Of a stretch of DNA of 33,254 nt, positions 8,125 through 15,962 are shown one piece after another. A program made the position numbers and the translations under genes. The stretch lies in the NCBI GenBank assembly GCA_903828255.1, contig CAIKLQ010000436.1, positions 1 to 33,254 of the forward strand, in the 5' to 3' direction. Below the pieces are notes generated by a model. It did not search any database and was not told the origin of the DNA. It saw nothing but the letters and a program-made list of their open reading frames with translations. The stretch's first letter is position 1, and each line of letters starts with the position of its first letter. The stretch is from an uncultured Verrucomicrobiota bacterium. Lineage in GTDB: Bacteria; Verrucomicrobiota; Verrucomicrobiia; Limisphaerales; JADLHS01.

Positions 8125-9221
8125 GCAGTGCGTTTCCGGGAACGGGCGGGGGCTTTGCCTTGGCGCAGACGCTCCGCGCTCGCCCGCAGGGTTTCCCACG
8201 CCGCATAGACTTCGGCCAGCGGCTGCAGCTCGGCGCGCAGCGGCATCGGAATGTGCGGGGTGCTGAGCAACCACGCGATCGCTTCGGCCAACGCCTCGCG
8301 TGCCGGGCGGGGAGAGTAACCCAGCGCCGCCGCGCGTTCGTGGTTGTACCAATAGTAGCGGCCAACCATCTTCGCCTGGGTGCGGGTCGAGAGCGGCGGT
8401 TTGCGGGTCAGCCACGAAACGAATTCCTGCGCCGTCGCCGCGAGGTAAGCGGAGGTGTGATTGGCGGTGTACTTCGAGGGGCTGGCGCCGCAAAGTTCTG
8501 CGATCAACCGATGAATCGCGGGCCACTCGAGATTCTCCGAACCGAGAACGTAGCGCTCCCCCGGCACGCCCTTTTCGGCGACGAGCAAATGTCCCCGGGC
8601 CACATCGCGCACCGACACGAGATTGCAACCACCGGGCCAGGTGAGCTTCCACGGGTCCTTGAGATACGAACATACGATGGCGTTGCTGGGGCTGAGCCGA
8701 TAATCGTACGCGCCGAGGCACATTCCTGGACAAACCGCGACAAGTTCAAGCCCAAGCTCCGCGGCGCGGGCGAACCCGGCTTCTTCTTGGGCGGCTTTGG
8801 CGGCGGAGTAGGCATCGGTTTCATTGCCGGGGCTGCTTTCGTCCCGCACCTGTTTTTCCGTGGCGGAGCCGAGCACCACGGTGGAGGAGGTCAGCACTAC
8901 GCGACCGACGCCGGCGGCGTGCGCGGCGTTCACGGTATTGAGCGTGCCTTCGACGGCGATTTTTTTCAGCGCCGCGGCTGGGTGATTCCAATACGCGAAG
9001 ACGGCTGCCGCGTGGAACAGCACGTCACAGCCTTCCGCCGCGGGTTTGAGGCTGTCGGCGTCCAGCACGTCACCGAAAACGGTTTCCACCGCCAAGCCCT
9101 CCAGACTGCGCCGATCACTTTTCTGCCGCACGAACGCGCGAACTTCATGTCCCGCGTGCAACAATTCGCGCACGAGATTGGCGCCGACCAGCCCGTTGGC
9201 CCCGGTGACAAGAACTTTCAT
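8121..9221 (-). CDS. NAD(P)-dependent epimerase/reductase, extended SDR family
   Basis: A 366-residue extended short-chain dehydrogenase. The N-terminus, MKVLVTGANGLVGANLV, carries the TGxxGxxG nucleotide-binding motif. FGDVLDAD, DVLFHAAA and TSSTVVLG precede the catalytic YSAAK (YxxxK). The sequence resembles the dihydroflavonol-4-reductase / HpnA-like branch, whose members reduce or epimerise activated sugars, sterols or polyketide-like ketones. The C-terminal third is helical and carries a basic tail. The start is ATG 9221, one base after the upstream DUF362 stop codon; the stop overlaps the SRPBCC start. Together with its partners this points to a hydrophobic or ketonic substrate, but that is inference from context. 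An HpnA role in hopanoid synthesis is possible, but no squalene/hopene gene is present nearby. Confidence 0.9.
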   Translation of the reverse strand: MKVLVTGANGLVGANLVRELLHAGHEVRAFVRQKSDRRSLEGLAVETVFGDVLDADSLKPAAEGCDVLFHAAAVFAYWNHPAAALKKIAVEGTLNTVNAAHAAGVGRVVLTSSTVVLGSATEKQVRDESSPGNETDAYSAAKAAQEEAGFARAAELGLELVAVCPGMCLGAYDYRLSPSNAIVCSYLKDPWKLTWPGGCNLVSVRDVARGHLLVAEKGVPGERYVLGSENLEWPAIHRLIAELCGASPSKYTANHTSAYLAATAQEFVSWLTRKPPLSTRTQAKMVGRYYWYNHERAAALGYSPRPAREALAEAIAWLLSTPHIPMPLRAELQPLAEVYAAWETLRASAERLRQGKAPARSRKRTA

Positions 9222-9222
9222 C

Positions 9223-11478
9223 TCAGTTGGGAACTTCCGCGCTGGCTGGCTGGCCGGGCAAGCCCACGTCTTTGCGCATGGCATCGGCGAGATCGGTGAA
9301 GAAAGTCGCCGTCTCGCCCCGGGCGTTTTGGAAAAGTCCCGCCAGATTGAACCCGGCGCGAGTCGGGCCGGGGTCCGGCGGCCCGCTGGTAAAGTGGCGA
9401 AAGCCCTGGCCGTCAACCGTGGCGGCGGTGCCCGGTTTCGGTCCGATTCCAAGAGAGCGCAAGACGCCGGACAGATCGCCGACGTTGCCGGCGAGCGCCT
9501 TGCCGAGACTGGTGAAGATCTCGATGATGGCTTCCAGTTGCGGATTCGGGGCGGCGGCATTTTCACCAGCCGTGGGATCCCAGGCCCGGCCAATCCGAAA
9601 CTCGCGGCCCTGATACTGCGCCTCAAAATTCGCGATGGTTTGGCGGAAGTAACGCGTGTAGGCGTCCACGACGAGGAAATCCTTGATCTTCGGCGCAAGG
9701 TCAATGTTGACCGCCTGCCAAAAGAGCGGTAGCGCGAACTTCTGCCGGGCCACAATGGTCACGCGCGTCTGGTCCGGGTTCGCGGCGGCGAAGGTCACGA
9801 TGCCGTCATCGAATTCCGCCGAGCCGTTGCTGCTCTTGATCGTGCGCCAGAAAATCGTCTGCTCGCGTTCGCCGTAGCGAATGTATTCCAGCTTGCCGAC
9901 ATCAATGGGTTGGCCGCCGAAGAAGGCGATCCAGTTGGGCTGCGGCAGGTAGATGTTGCGCTCAGCTTGGTAAATGACCTTGCCGGCCTCGTCGCGGGCG
10001 ATGGGCACGCACGCGCCGCCGATGTAATCATTCATGGACTGCACGGCGCGCGCAATGTCCACCCGCGCCACGAATTGCTCGAACGGCACCGGCGTGAGGT
10101 GCGAAAACTCGAAGAGCACGGAACCATCCAGATAACGCCAGCGCAGGCCGTTCGGCTCCGGCGGCGTCTCGCGAATGATCCGGTGCAGCGGCTGCATGTA
10201 ATCCACCACCGCTTCGTAATCAGCCGGCTTGAAGGCCGCCGGGTCGAAATCGAGCGGCGCTTCCCGCCACAACAGGCGCTCCTTGTTGTAGCTGATCTGG
10301 TACGCTTCGAGGCCGCGATGCGCATAGGCCAGCACGTAGTTCAGGCCGACGAACATCGCGAAGGCGGCATTGTTGGAATCAAGCTGGGAAAGATATTTGG
10401 TCGCCACGGCGTTGATCCGGTCGTTCACCAGATCCTTGAACGGGAACAGTTCGCGGTTCACCGTTTGCAGCCACGGCTTCACCAGACGGCTGAGGGCGGG
10501 CGACTCCTGACGTTTCCGCACGGCATCAATCAGCAGCGGCGCGGGATTGATCCAGCCCGGATAAGGCGTGAGGTCGCCGATGATCTCGTGACGCGGCGGC
10601 AGGCCGACCTCGCGCAGGGCTTTGGCGTTCAGCGGCGAGGCATAGGGATCGGCCCCCATCTTGAGGCTGGCCGCCCAATCCACCAACAAGGCGTCGGCAC
10701 CGGCGATGATCGCGCGCGTCTCCAGCGGATGCGCGGCGCGCGAACCTTCGCTGCCGTGATTGCTGATGAAGGCGTCAATGAGATTGAAATGCGCCGGGGT
10801 TTGCCGGTGAACTGCCACGCAAACGTCCCAGGGCTTGAGGCGGTGCCGGTAGTGGTATTCCTTGTCGCGCAGCGGGAGCACGCCCAGCAGGTTTTGCAGG
10901 CAGAGGGCGAAATGGAATTCCTCGTGGGTTTTGTTCTTGGCGAAATTGATTCGATAATGCGCTTCCACCCAGGCGCGGCCGAGGCCGGTGTCGTGTAACC
11001 CGCTCTCGACCGGGAACGGCACGGGCACCACCTCATCGCTCAAATCTACAATGTCGTAGGCGCGGCCCTGCGGCGTGACGTAGTGGTAGCCGACCAGTTC
11101 CGCCAGGACGGCGACGTCGCGATTTTCGAGCCACAAGCTCCAGACATTGCGGGCCTCGCCCACGCTCACCCGCGTGTAGCCGCGGTCGTGGAGCAGATCA
11201 ATGAGGTGTTCAACCAGTTCGGGATCCGTGCCCGTCGAATCCCCGGGATTGAACAGTTCGAGATCGGGCTTGATGAGGATGGAAAATTCGCTGCCCGGAA
11301 CGGCGGCGACTTGCAACGCTTGCTCCAGTTGCGGCCAAAAGCCGGACTGCGTCAACGCCGCGTCCAGCAGGGAAAACTTGTCGTTGGCCTGCGTCTGGGC
11401 GATGACCACCAGCGGAGTTTCCTTCGCGGCGGAGCGGGACTTGGCCGGGACTGATTTCTTCCTGGTTCGGGACGCCAT
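9223..11478 (-). CDS. DUF362 protein with C-terminal SRPBCC-like half
   Basis: A 751-residue two-part protein. After a basic N-terminus (MASRTRKKSVPAKSRSAAK), residues about 24-330 match the DUF362 pattern: SILIKPDLELFNPGDSTGTD, then the HYRINFAKNKTHEEFHFALC block and NHGSEGSR. DUF362 proteins are often fused to 4Fe-4S ferredoxins, but no CxxCxxC motif is present here. Residues about 400-620 look like an SRPBCC/START-type lipid-binding fold (LFEFSHLTPVPFEQFVARV at the beginning, then alternating strands). A Pro/Gly-rich linker and a short helical tail end the protein. It lies 39 bases after the phasin-like gene and one base before the epimerase gene, so it is clearly in an operon. ATG 11478 is used; a GTG two codons upstream is possible. 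Enzymatic function is unknown. Confidence 0.85.
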   Translation of the reverse strand: MASRTRKKSVPAKSRSAAKETPLVVIAQTQANDKFSLLDAALTQSGFWPQLEQALQVAAVPGSEFSILIKPDLELFNPGDSTGTDPELVEHLIDLLHDRGYTRVSVGEARNVWSLWLENRDVAVLAELVGYHYVTPQGRAYDIVDLSDEVVPVPFPVESGLHDTGLGRAWVEAHYRINFAKNKTHEEFHFALCLQNLLGVLPLRDKEYHYRHRLKPWDVCVAVHRQTPAHFNLIDAFISNHGSEGSRAAHPLETRAIIAGADALLVDWAASLKMGADPYASPLNAKALREVGLPPRHEIIGDLTPYPGWINPAPLLIDAVRKRQESPALSRLVKPWLQTVNRELFPFKDLVNDRINAVATKYLSQLDSNNAAFAMFVGLNYVLAYAHRGLEAYQISYNKERLLWREAPLDFDPAAFKPADYEAVVDYMQPLHRIIRETPPEPNGLRWRYLDGSVLFEFSHLTPVPFEQFVARVDIARAVQSMNDYIGGACVPIARDEAGKVIYQAERNIYLPQPNWIAFFGGQPIDVGKLEYIRYGEREQTIFWRTIKSSNGSAEFDDGIVTFAAANPDQTRVTIVARQKFALPLFWQAVNIDLAPKIKDFLVVDAYTRYFRQTIANFEAQYQGREFRIGRAWDPTAGENAAAPNPQLEAIIEIFTSLGKALAGNVGDLSGVLRSLGIGPKPGTAATVDGQGFRHFTSGPPDPGPTRAGFNLAGLFQNARGETATFFTDLADAMRKDVGLPGQPASAEVPN

Positions 11479-11517
11479 GCGCACACTTCCGGTTGGCCGG
11501 GCAAACGGGAAATGAAC

Positions 11518-11853
11518 TTACGCCGCAGCTTTGCCGGCGGACTTTCTCGATCTGGGGGCCGGCACCGGCGGCGCCGCCTGAAGACCGAGCGCCTTCTCGC
11601 AGGCAGCGGCCATGTCATTGGCCAGGGCCAGACCGTGGTCAGCGGCGGCGGACCAACAGGCGAGATTCAACTCCACGAGCCGGCGGAAACCTTCACCGAC
11701 CGTGGGCCGCGGTTGGGTTTTGTCTCCGGCGAGCAAGGCCTTGGTCGCGTCCGTCGTCAAGGTTGACATACGGTTGAACAGTTGGATCTGGCCTTGGATT
11801 GATTTGCTCAACAATCCTTTGGCTTGGTCGGTTACAGTTTTTGTATCAGCCAT
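11518..11853 (-). CDS. Phasin-like small helical protein
   Basis: A 111-residue, mostly alpha-helical protein without Cys-rich or catalytic motifs. The core (TDQAKGLLSKSIQGQIQLF, NRMSTLTTDATKALLAGD, VELNLACWSAAADHGLALA) is amphipathic, and the tail APRSRKSAGKAAA is Ala/Lys/Arg-rich. This matches the general look of phasins, which coat polyhydroxyalkanoate granules, but no PHA synthase or thiolase is present, so the name describes appearance only. It is the first gene of the minus-strand operon with DUF362, epimerase and SRPBCC. A weak AAAGAAG purine run sits about 4-10 bases before the ATG. It may coat another hydrophobic inclusion or act as a scaffold. Confidence 0.75.
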   Translation of the reverse strand: MADTKTVTDQAKGLLSKSIQGQIQLFNRMSTLTTDATKALLAGDKTQPRPTVGEGFRRLVELNLACWSAAADHGLALANDMAAACEKALGLQAAPPVPAPRSRKSAGKAAA

Positions 11854-11977
11854 AAACTTCTTTCGACTTTCGGTTCGGGTTTGGTTGCGTCCGTCCGGGT
11901 AATTGCAGCCAGAGGGTAGTTCGTGCCGTTTCTGGTAGCCAGCAAATATTGACTAATCCAGCGGCAACGGGCAGGCG

Positions 11978-13051
11978 TCAAAACTGTTTCAAGAACCGCA
12001 CGTCGTTTTCGTAGAAGAGGCGGATGTCGTTGATGCCGTAGCGGAGCATGGCGATGCGCTCAATGCCGAAGCCGAACGCCCAGCCGGTCCAGACCTCGGG
12101 ATCGTAGCCGACGGTCTCGAAGACCTGCGGATGCACCATGCCGCAGCCCGCAATCTCCAGCCAGTCCTTCCCCATCTTCTTCACCAGCGCGTTGGTGAAG
12201 TCAATTTCGTAGCTCGGCTCGGTGTAGCTGAAATAGTGCGGGCGAAAGCGAATTTTCACATCGCTGCCCATGAGTTCCTTGAAGACGAATTCCACCGTGC
12301 CTTTGAGATCGCCGACGGTCACGCCCTTGTCCACGTAAAGGCCCTCGATCTGGTGGAAGGTCGGATTGTGCGTGGCGTCGGCGTTGTCGCGGCGATACAC
12401 GCGACCCGGCACGATGATGCGGACGGGTGGCGGCTGCGATTGCATAACGCGGATTTGGACGGAACTGGTATGCGTGCGGAGGAGCAGTGAGGCAGGCGTC
12501 TCGCCTACCGACGCCCCACTGGCCGGCCCGGTTGGTGTCAGCTTGCCTTCAGGCGAGGACGCTCGCCCCATTAAATAAAACGTGTCCTGCATGTCGCGCG
12601 CAGGATGGTCGGCGGGCGTGTTCAGCGCGTCGAAGCAATGATACTCGTCCTCAATCTCCGGCCCATCGGCGACGGCGAAGCCGATTTTGCGGAAGGCGCG
12701 GACGATGTCCTCGGTGACTTGCGTCAGCGGATGCAGCCGCCCGAGCGCGCGGCGGCGTCCGGGCAACGTGAAATCCGTCGGCTCCTTGGGCCGGGCGGCG
12801 GCGAGCTCGAGTTCCTCGCGGCGGGCGGCGAGCGCGGCTTCGAGTTCGATCTTGGCGGCATTGATCAGTTTGCCAGCCACCGGCTTCTCTTCCTTCGGCA
12901 GCGAGCCGAGTTGTTTCATCAACGCGGTGAACTTGCCATGCGGCCCGATCCACGCACCTTTGGCATGGTCAAGCGCGGCGAGATCTGGCGCGGCTTTAAG
13001 CTCCGCGAGCGCGGTTTGTTTCAATGGTTCGATGTCGTTCAGCAAGGACAT
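11978..13051 (-). CDS. pheS: Phenylalanine--tRNA ligase alpha subunit
   Basis: A 357-residue PheS, the catalytic subunit of class II phenylalanyl-tRNA synthetase. The N-terminal coiled-coil tRNA-binding arm spans about 1-90. Class II motifs follow: GPEIEDEYHCFDALN, motif 2 region RVYRRDNADATHNPTFHQIEG, and motif 3 GWAFGFGIERIAMLRYG. The start is ATG 13051. Residues 161-189 are an extra low-complexity stretch (begins MGRASSPEGK) between DTFYL and LRTHTSS, which normally lie only a few residues apart. Its DNA is palindromic repeat, described separately, and the frame is kept on both sides. pheT is not adjacent; the next gene downstream, 124 bases away, is the phasin-like gene. Function should be intact if the loop is tolerated. 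Confidence 0.97.
   Translation of the reverse strand: MSLLNDIEPLKQTALAELKAAPDLAALDHAKGAWIGPHGKFTALMKQLGSLPKEEKPVAGKLINAAKIELEAALAARREELELAAARPKEPTDFTLPGRRRALGRLHPLTQVTEDIVRAFRKIGFAVADGPEIEDEYHCFDALNTPADHPARDMQDTFYLMGRASSPEGKLTPTGPASGASVGETPASLLLRTHTSSVQIRVMQSQPPPVRIIVPGRVYRRDNADATHNPTFHQIEGLYVDKGVTVGDLKGTVEFVFKELMGSDVKIRFRPHYFSYTEPSYEIDFTNALVKKMGKDWLEIAGCGMVHPQVFETVGYDPEVWTGWAFGFGIERIAMLRYGINDIRLFYENDVRFLKQF
12488..12571. repeat. Palindromic repeat inserted in frame in pheS
   Basis: About 84 bases (28 codons) with two hairpins: AGGCG TCT CGCCT at 12494-12506 and GGCGAG GACG CTCGCC at 12552-12567. It separates two parts of PheS that are almost adjacent in other family members, without breaking the frame. 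The hairpin-rich, GC-rich composition is that of a dispersed intergenic element. Confidence 0.75.
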
Positions 13052-13154
13052 GCGGAGAGTTAGCCGGAAAAAGTTGTAAAAGTCACAAACGAAATGCTGT
13101 CAGAAAAATTCTGAGTGACGCGCCGGGGGCTTCCTGTTAAGAGCTTGCCCGCTC
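13052..13154. promoter_or_regulatory. Divergent promoter region with short inverted repeat
   Basis: This 103-base region separates divergent pheS and gluconolactonase-like genes. It contains TCAGAA AAA TTCTGA at 13100-13114 (6-bp arms), flanked by GTCA and TGAC. It could be an operator or a weak hairpin; no confident promoter boxes were identified. Confidence 0.4.
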
Positions 13155-14121
13155 ATGAATGAATTCGCGACCGCCCCATGCCGATTCCTGCATCGCCCGG
13201 TCCTGCTCACACTGCTTTGCTTCTCCGCCTCGCTCGGGCTGGCGCGAGCCGCGGATTTCGAGGTGCGGGAGGAAGCGGAATTCAAGCAGATCGTGCCGTC
13301 AGGCGCGAAGCTGGAGAGGCTCGCCACCGGCATGAAATTTCTTGAAGGCCCGGTGTGGTGCACCCAGGACGGCGGCTATCTGGTGTTCAGCGACATTCCG
13401 ACGGATGAGCTCAAGAAGTGGACAGCCAAGGAGGGCCTCACGGGGTTTCGCAAACCGAGCTTCAATGCCAATGGCAACGCCGTGGATCGCTTGGGCCGGC
13501 TCCTCTCCTGTGAACACACCGGCCGGCGCGTGAGCCGGCGGGAAGCGGACGGCTCGTGGCAAACGGTCGTGGACCAGTCCGGCGGCAAGAAATTCAACTC
13601 GCCGAATGACGCGGTCGTGAAGTCCGACGGCACGATTTGGTTCACCGACCCGCCGTATGGTTTGCCCAAAGGCGCTCCGAAAGAGCAGGATGGCAATTAC
13701 GTTTTCCGCTTCGATCCGCGAACCAAGACCGCCACCGTTGTCGTCAAAGATTTCGACATGCCCAATGGTCTGTGTTTCTCGCCGGACGAAAAGAAGCTCT
13801 ACGTCGCAGACTCCGGCCAGCCGCATCACATCCGCGAGTTCGCTGTCCAGCGGGACGGCACGCTCACGGGCGGCGCGGGGTTTGCCGTGATTGATAAAGG
13901 GGGTGCCGGATGGGATTCGGTGCGACGCGCAGGGTCGGGGTTTTTCGAGCGCGGGCGATGGCGTCCACATTTTCGCGCCGGATGGAAAGTTGATCGGCAA
14001 GATTCTCGTGCCGGAGTCACCGGCCAATTTGGGTTTCGGCGGCGCGGACGGCAAAATACTTTTCATCACCGCGCAAACCTCGCTTTATTCAATTTCTCTG
14101 CTGGTCAAGGGTGCAAAGTGA
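13155..14121 (+). CDS. SMP-30/gluconolactonase-family protein, frameshifted
   Basis: A secreted six-bladed propeller of the SMP-30/gluconolactonase family, which hydrolyses sugar lactones using a divalent metal. The signal peptide is in RPVLLTLLCFSASLGLARA. Family motifs include FLEGPVW (metal-binding Glu region), NGNAVDRLGRLLSCEHTGRR, KKFNSPNDAVVKSDGTIWFTD and MPNGLCFSPDEKKLYVADS. The first frame runs to about 13898. At the G5 run 13899-13903 the family sequence continues in another frame (GVPDGIRCDAQGRGFSS through LGFGGADGKILFITA) and ends at TGA 14121. Removing one G restores one open frame of about 321 codons. If the unshifted frame is used, it ends at 14132 with an unrelated tail. This is a recent mutation or a homopolymer sequencing error. 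It is the first gene of the catabolic cluster; SSS transporter translation starts within a few bases of its end. Confidence 0.85.
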
Positions 14122-14128
14122 AACTGAC

Positions 14129-15685
14129 ATGACAACACATTTCAACTGGTTGCTGGATGGAAGCATCGTCGGGCTGTATCTGCTGGCGACGATGGTCGCC
14201 GGACTGATGGTGCGAAAGTATGTGGTGCGGGTGGACCACTTCCTCGTGGCCGGGCGCGAGATGAATGTCTATCTCGGCATCGCGTCGCTGGCGGCCACGG
14301 AATTTGGCATCGTGACCTGCATGTACACGGCGCAGGCGGGTTACACGCGCGGGTTTGCGGGTGCGATTCCCGGCCTCTGCAACGCCATCGCGATGTTCGT
14401 CGTGGGCTACACCGGCTTTTGCGTGAAGCCGCTGCGCGATTCCGGCGTAATGACCATCCCGGAGTTGTTCGAGCAGCGCTACGGCAAGACGGTGCGCTGG
14501 CTGGCGGGCGTGGTGATCGTGCTGGGCGGCCTGCTCAACATGGGCGTGTTCCTGCGCGTCGGCGGGCAGTTCCTCGTCGTCTGCTGCGGCATGAACCTCC
14601 GCTATCTCGAACTCGCGATGACCGTGCTGCTCATCGGCGTTGCCGTTTATACCATCCTCGGCGGAATGTTGTCCGTGCTGGTGACGGATTTTCTCCAGTT
14701 CGTGGTGATGAGCCTCGGCTTGCTGGTGGTGACTTTCCTGGTGCTGCATCAAGTGGGCTGGGACAAAATTGTCACAGCAGTCCAGACCCATCACGGCGAA
14801 GGCGGGTTCAATCCGTTCGTCACCAAAGACCTGGGCTGGCCGTTTGTGTTGTCGAATTTGCTGACCAACACCGCCGCCGTGCTCACTTGGCAGACGTGCA
14901 TCGCGCGGTTGCTCGCGGCCAAGGACAGCAAGACCGGGCGCAAAGTTTATACCGGCACCGCGTTTTTCTTCGTCTGCCGCTGGGTGATTCCGGGCATCTG
15001 GGGCATCGCGGCGCTGGCCATGATCGAACCGTCCGTGGTGGCGAAGATCGGTCTCCAATTTGGCGAGAAGGACGGATCGCTCTTCGCCATGCCGTTTCTG
15101 CTGAGCCAGATGGTGCCGGCGGGCATGATGGGCCTGCTCGTGGCGGCAATGCTCGCGGCGGACATGTCCACGGATTCGTCCTACATGCTCACTTGGGGCA
15201 GCGTGATCTACAACGACATCCTCGCGCCGTTTCGCAAAACGGCGTGGTCCGAGAAGAAGGGCCTGCTCTGGAATCGCTGCATCATCGCGCTGATCGGCGT
15301 GTTCCTGCTGATCTGGGGGCTTTGGTACAAGCTCGAAGGCAACCTGTGGGAATACCTGCAAACCACCGGAACGATTTATCTGGCGAGCATGTCCATTCTG
15401 CTAATCGCGTGCTGCTATTGGAAACGGGCGAACAACTGGGGCGCCATCGCGGCGATCGCGGTCGGCGCAGCGCTGCCCGTGCTGGCGCTTTCGCTGAATA
15501 TGTTTCTGAAGGTGGCGGTGCTCGACGCCGCCGGACAGGCGCTCGTCAAAGAGGGCAAAGCCGTGACCGAAGGTTGGGCCACACACTACATTGGCGATAA
15601 CTTCGTGAACATCGGCACCTACGCTGCCGTGGTCGTGGCGATGGTGATTGGCTCTTTGCTCAAACCCCAACCCCGCCGCGACTGA
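14129..15685 (+). CDS. Sodium:solute symporter (SSS) family transporter
   Basis: An inner-membrane transporter of about 518 residues with some 13 predicted transmembrane helices and the SSS/LeuT-like pattern. SIVGLYLLATMVAGLMVRKY is followed by FLVAGREMNVYLGIASLAATEFG, which matches the family's first helices and the sodium-site region. The loop TWQTCIARLLAAKDSKTGRK and the AAMLAADMSTDSSYMLTWGS segment are also typical. Such proteins take up sugars, sugar acids, amino acids or nucleosides with sodium. The neighbouring lactonase and isomerase suggest a sugar or sugar-acid substrate (inference). ATG 14129 follows the lactonase stop by seven bases; GTG 14111 in the same frame would overlap it. 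It forms a pair with the small membrane protein next to it. Confidence 0.93.
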   Translation: MTTHFNWLLDGSIVGLYLLATMVAGLMVRKYVVRVDHFLVAGREMNVYLGIASLAATEFGIVTCMYTAQAGYTRGFAGAIPGLCNAIAMFVVGYTGFCVKPLRDSGVMTIPELFEQRYGKTVRWLAGVVIVLGGLLNMGVFLRVGGQFLVVCCGMNLRYLELAMTVLLIGVAVYTILGGMLSVLVTDFLQFVVMSLGLLVVTFLVLHQVGWDKIVTAVQTHHGEGGFNPFVTKDLGWPFVLSNLLTNTAAVLTWQTCIARLLAAKDSKTGRKVYTGTAFFFVCRWVIPGIWGIAALAMIEPSVVAKIGLQFGEKDGSLFAMPFLLSQMVPAGMMGLLVAAMLAADMSTDSSYMLTWGSVIYNDILAPFRKTAWSEKKGLLWNRCIIALIGVFLLIWGLWYKLEGNLWEYLQTTGTIYLASMSILLIACCYWKRANNWGAIAAIAVGAALPVLALSLNMFLKVAVLDAAGQALVKEGKAVTEGWATHYIGDNFVNIGTYAAVVVAMVIGSLLKPQPRRD

Positions 15686-15690
15686 AAGGA
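15684..15690 (+). promoter_or_regulatory. Shine-Dalgarno sequence for the small membrane protein gene
   Basis: GAAAGGA ends eight bases before ATG 15699 and overlaps the symporter stop codon. Most other starts in the window lack such a motif, and it fixes the start of the small gene at 15699 rather than at the upstream in-frame codon 15648. Confidence 0.65.
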
Positions 15691-15698
15691 CTATTACC

Positions 15699-15905
15699 AT
15701 GAATCTCTCTGCCATGCTGACCAACCATCCATTTTGGGGACTGCTGACCCTGGCGGTGCTCGTGTGGTATTCGACGATCACGGTTTACGTCGGAATTCGC
15801 GGCGCGGCCGACATCAAGCACATGCTGCGCACGCTGAAGGAAAACCACCCGAAGCCGGGCCCGGAGAATTCGCGGGAAGCCGCCGGGGTGGATAAAGGGA
15901 ACTGA
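15699..15905 (+). CDS. Small one-helix membrane protein, likely SSS accessory subunit
   Basis: A 68-residue protein with one transmembrane helix (HPFWGLLTLAVLVWYSTITVYVG) and a charged C-terminal tail (MLRTLKENHPKPGPENSREA). It lies 13 bases after the symporter stop and has its own Shine-Dalgarno sequence. Its position, size and topology suggest a small accessory subunit, in the manner of other SSS transporters with a one-helix partner, but I recognise no named family. A tail of about 38 residues would face one side of the membrane, perhaps for docking or stability. Confidence 0.8.
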   Translation: MNLSAMLTNHPFWGLLTLAVLVWYSTITVYVGIRGAADIKHMLRTLKENHPKPGPENSREAAGVDKGN

Positions 15906-15962
15906 GCCACCGTTTCGCCAGCGACAAAATCCAAAACCGAGTAACCGAACTAAAAAAACTCT

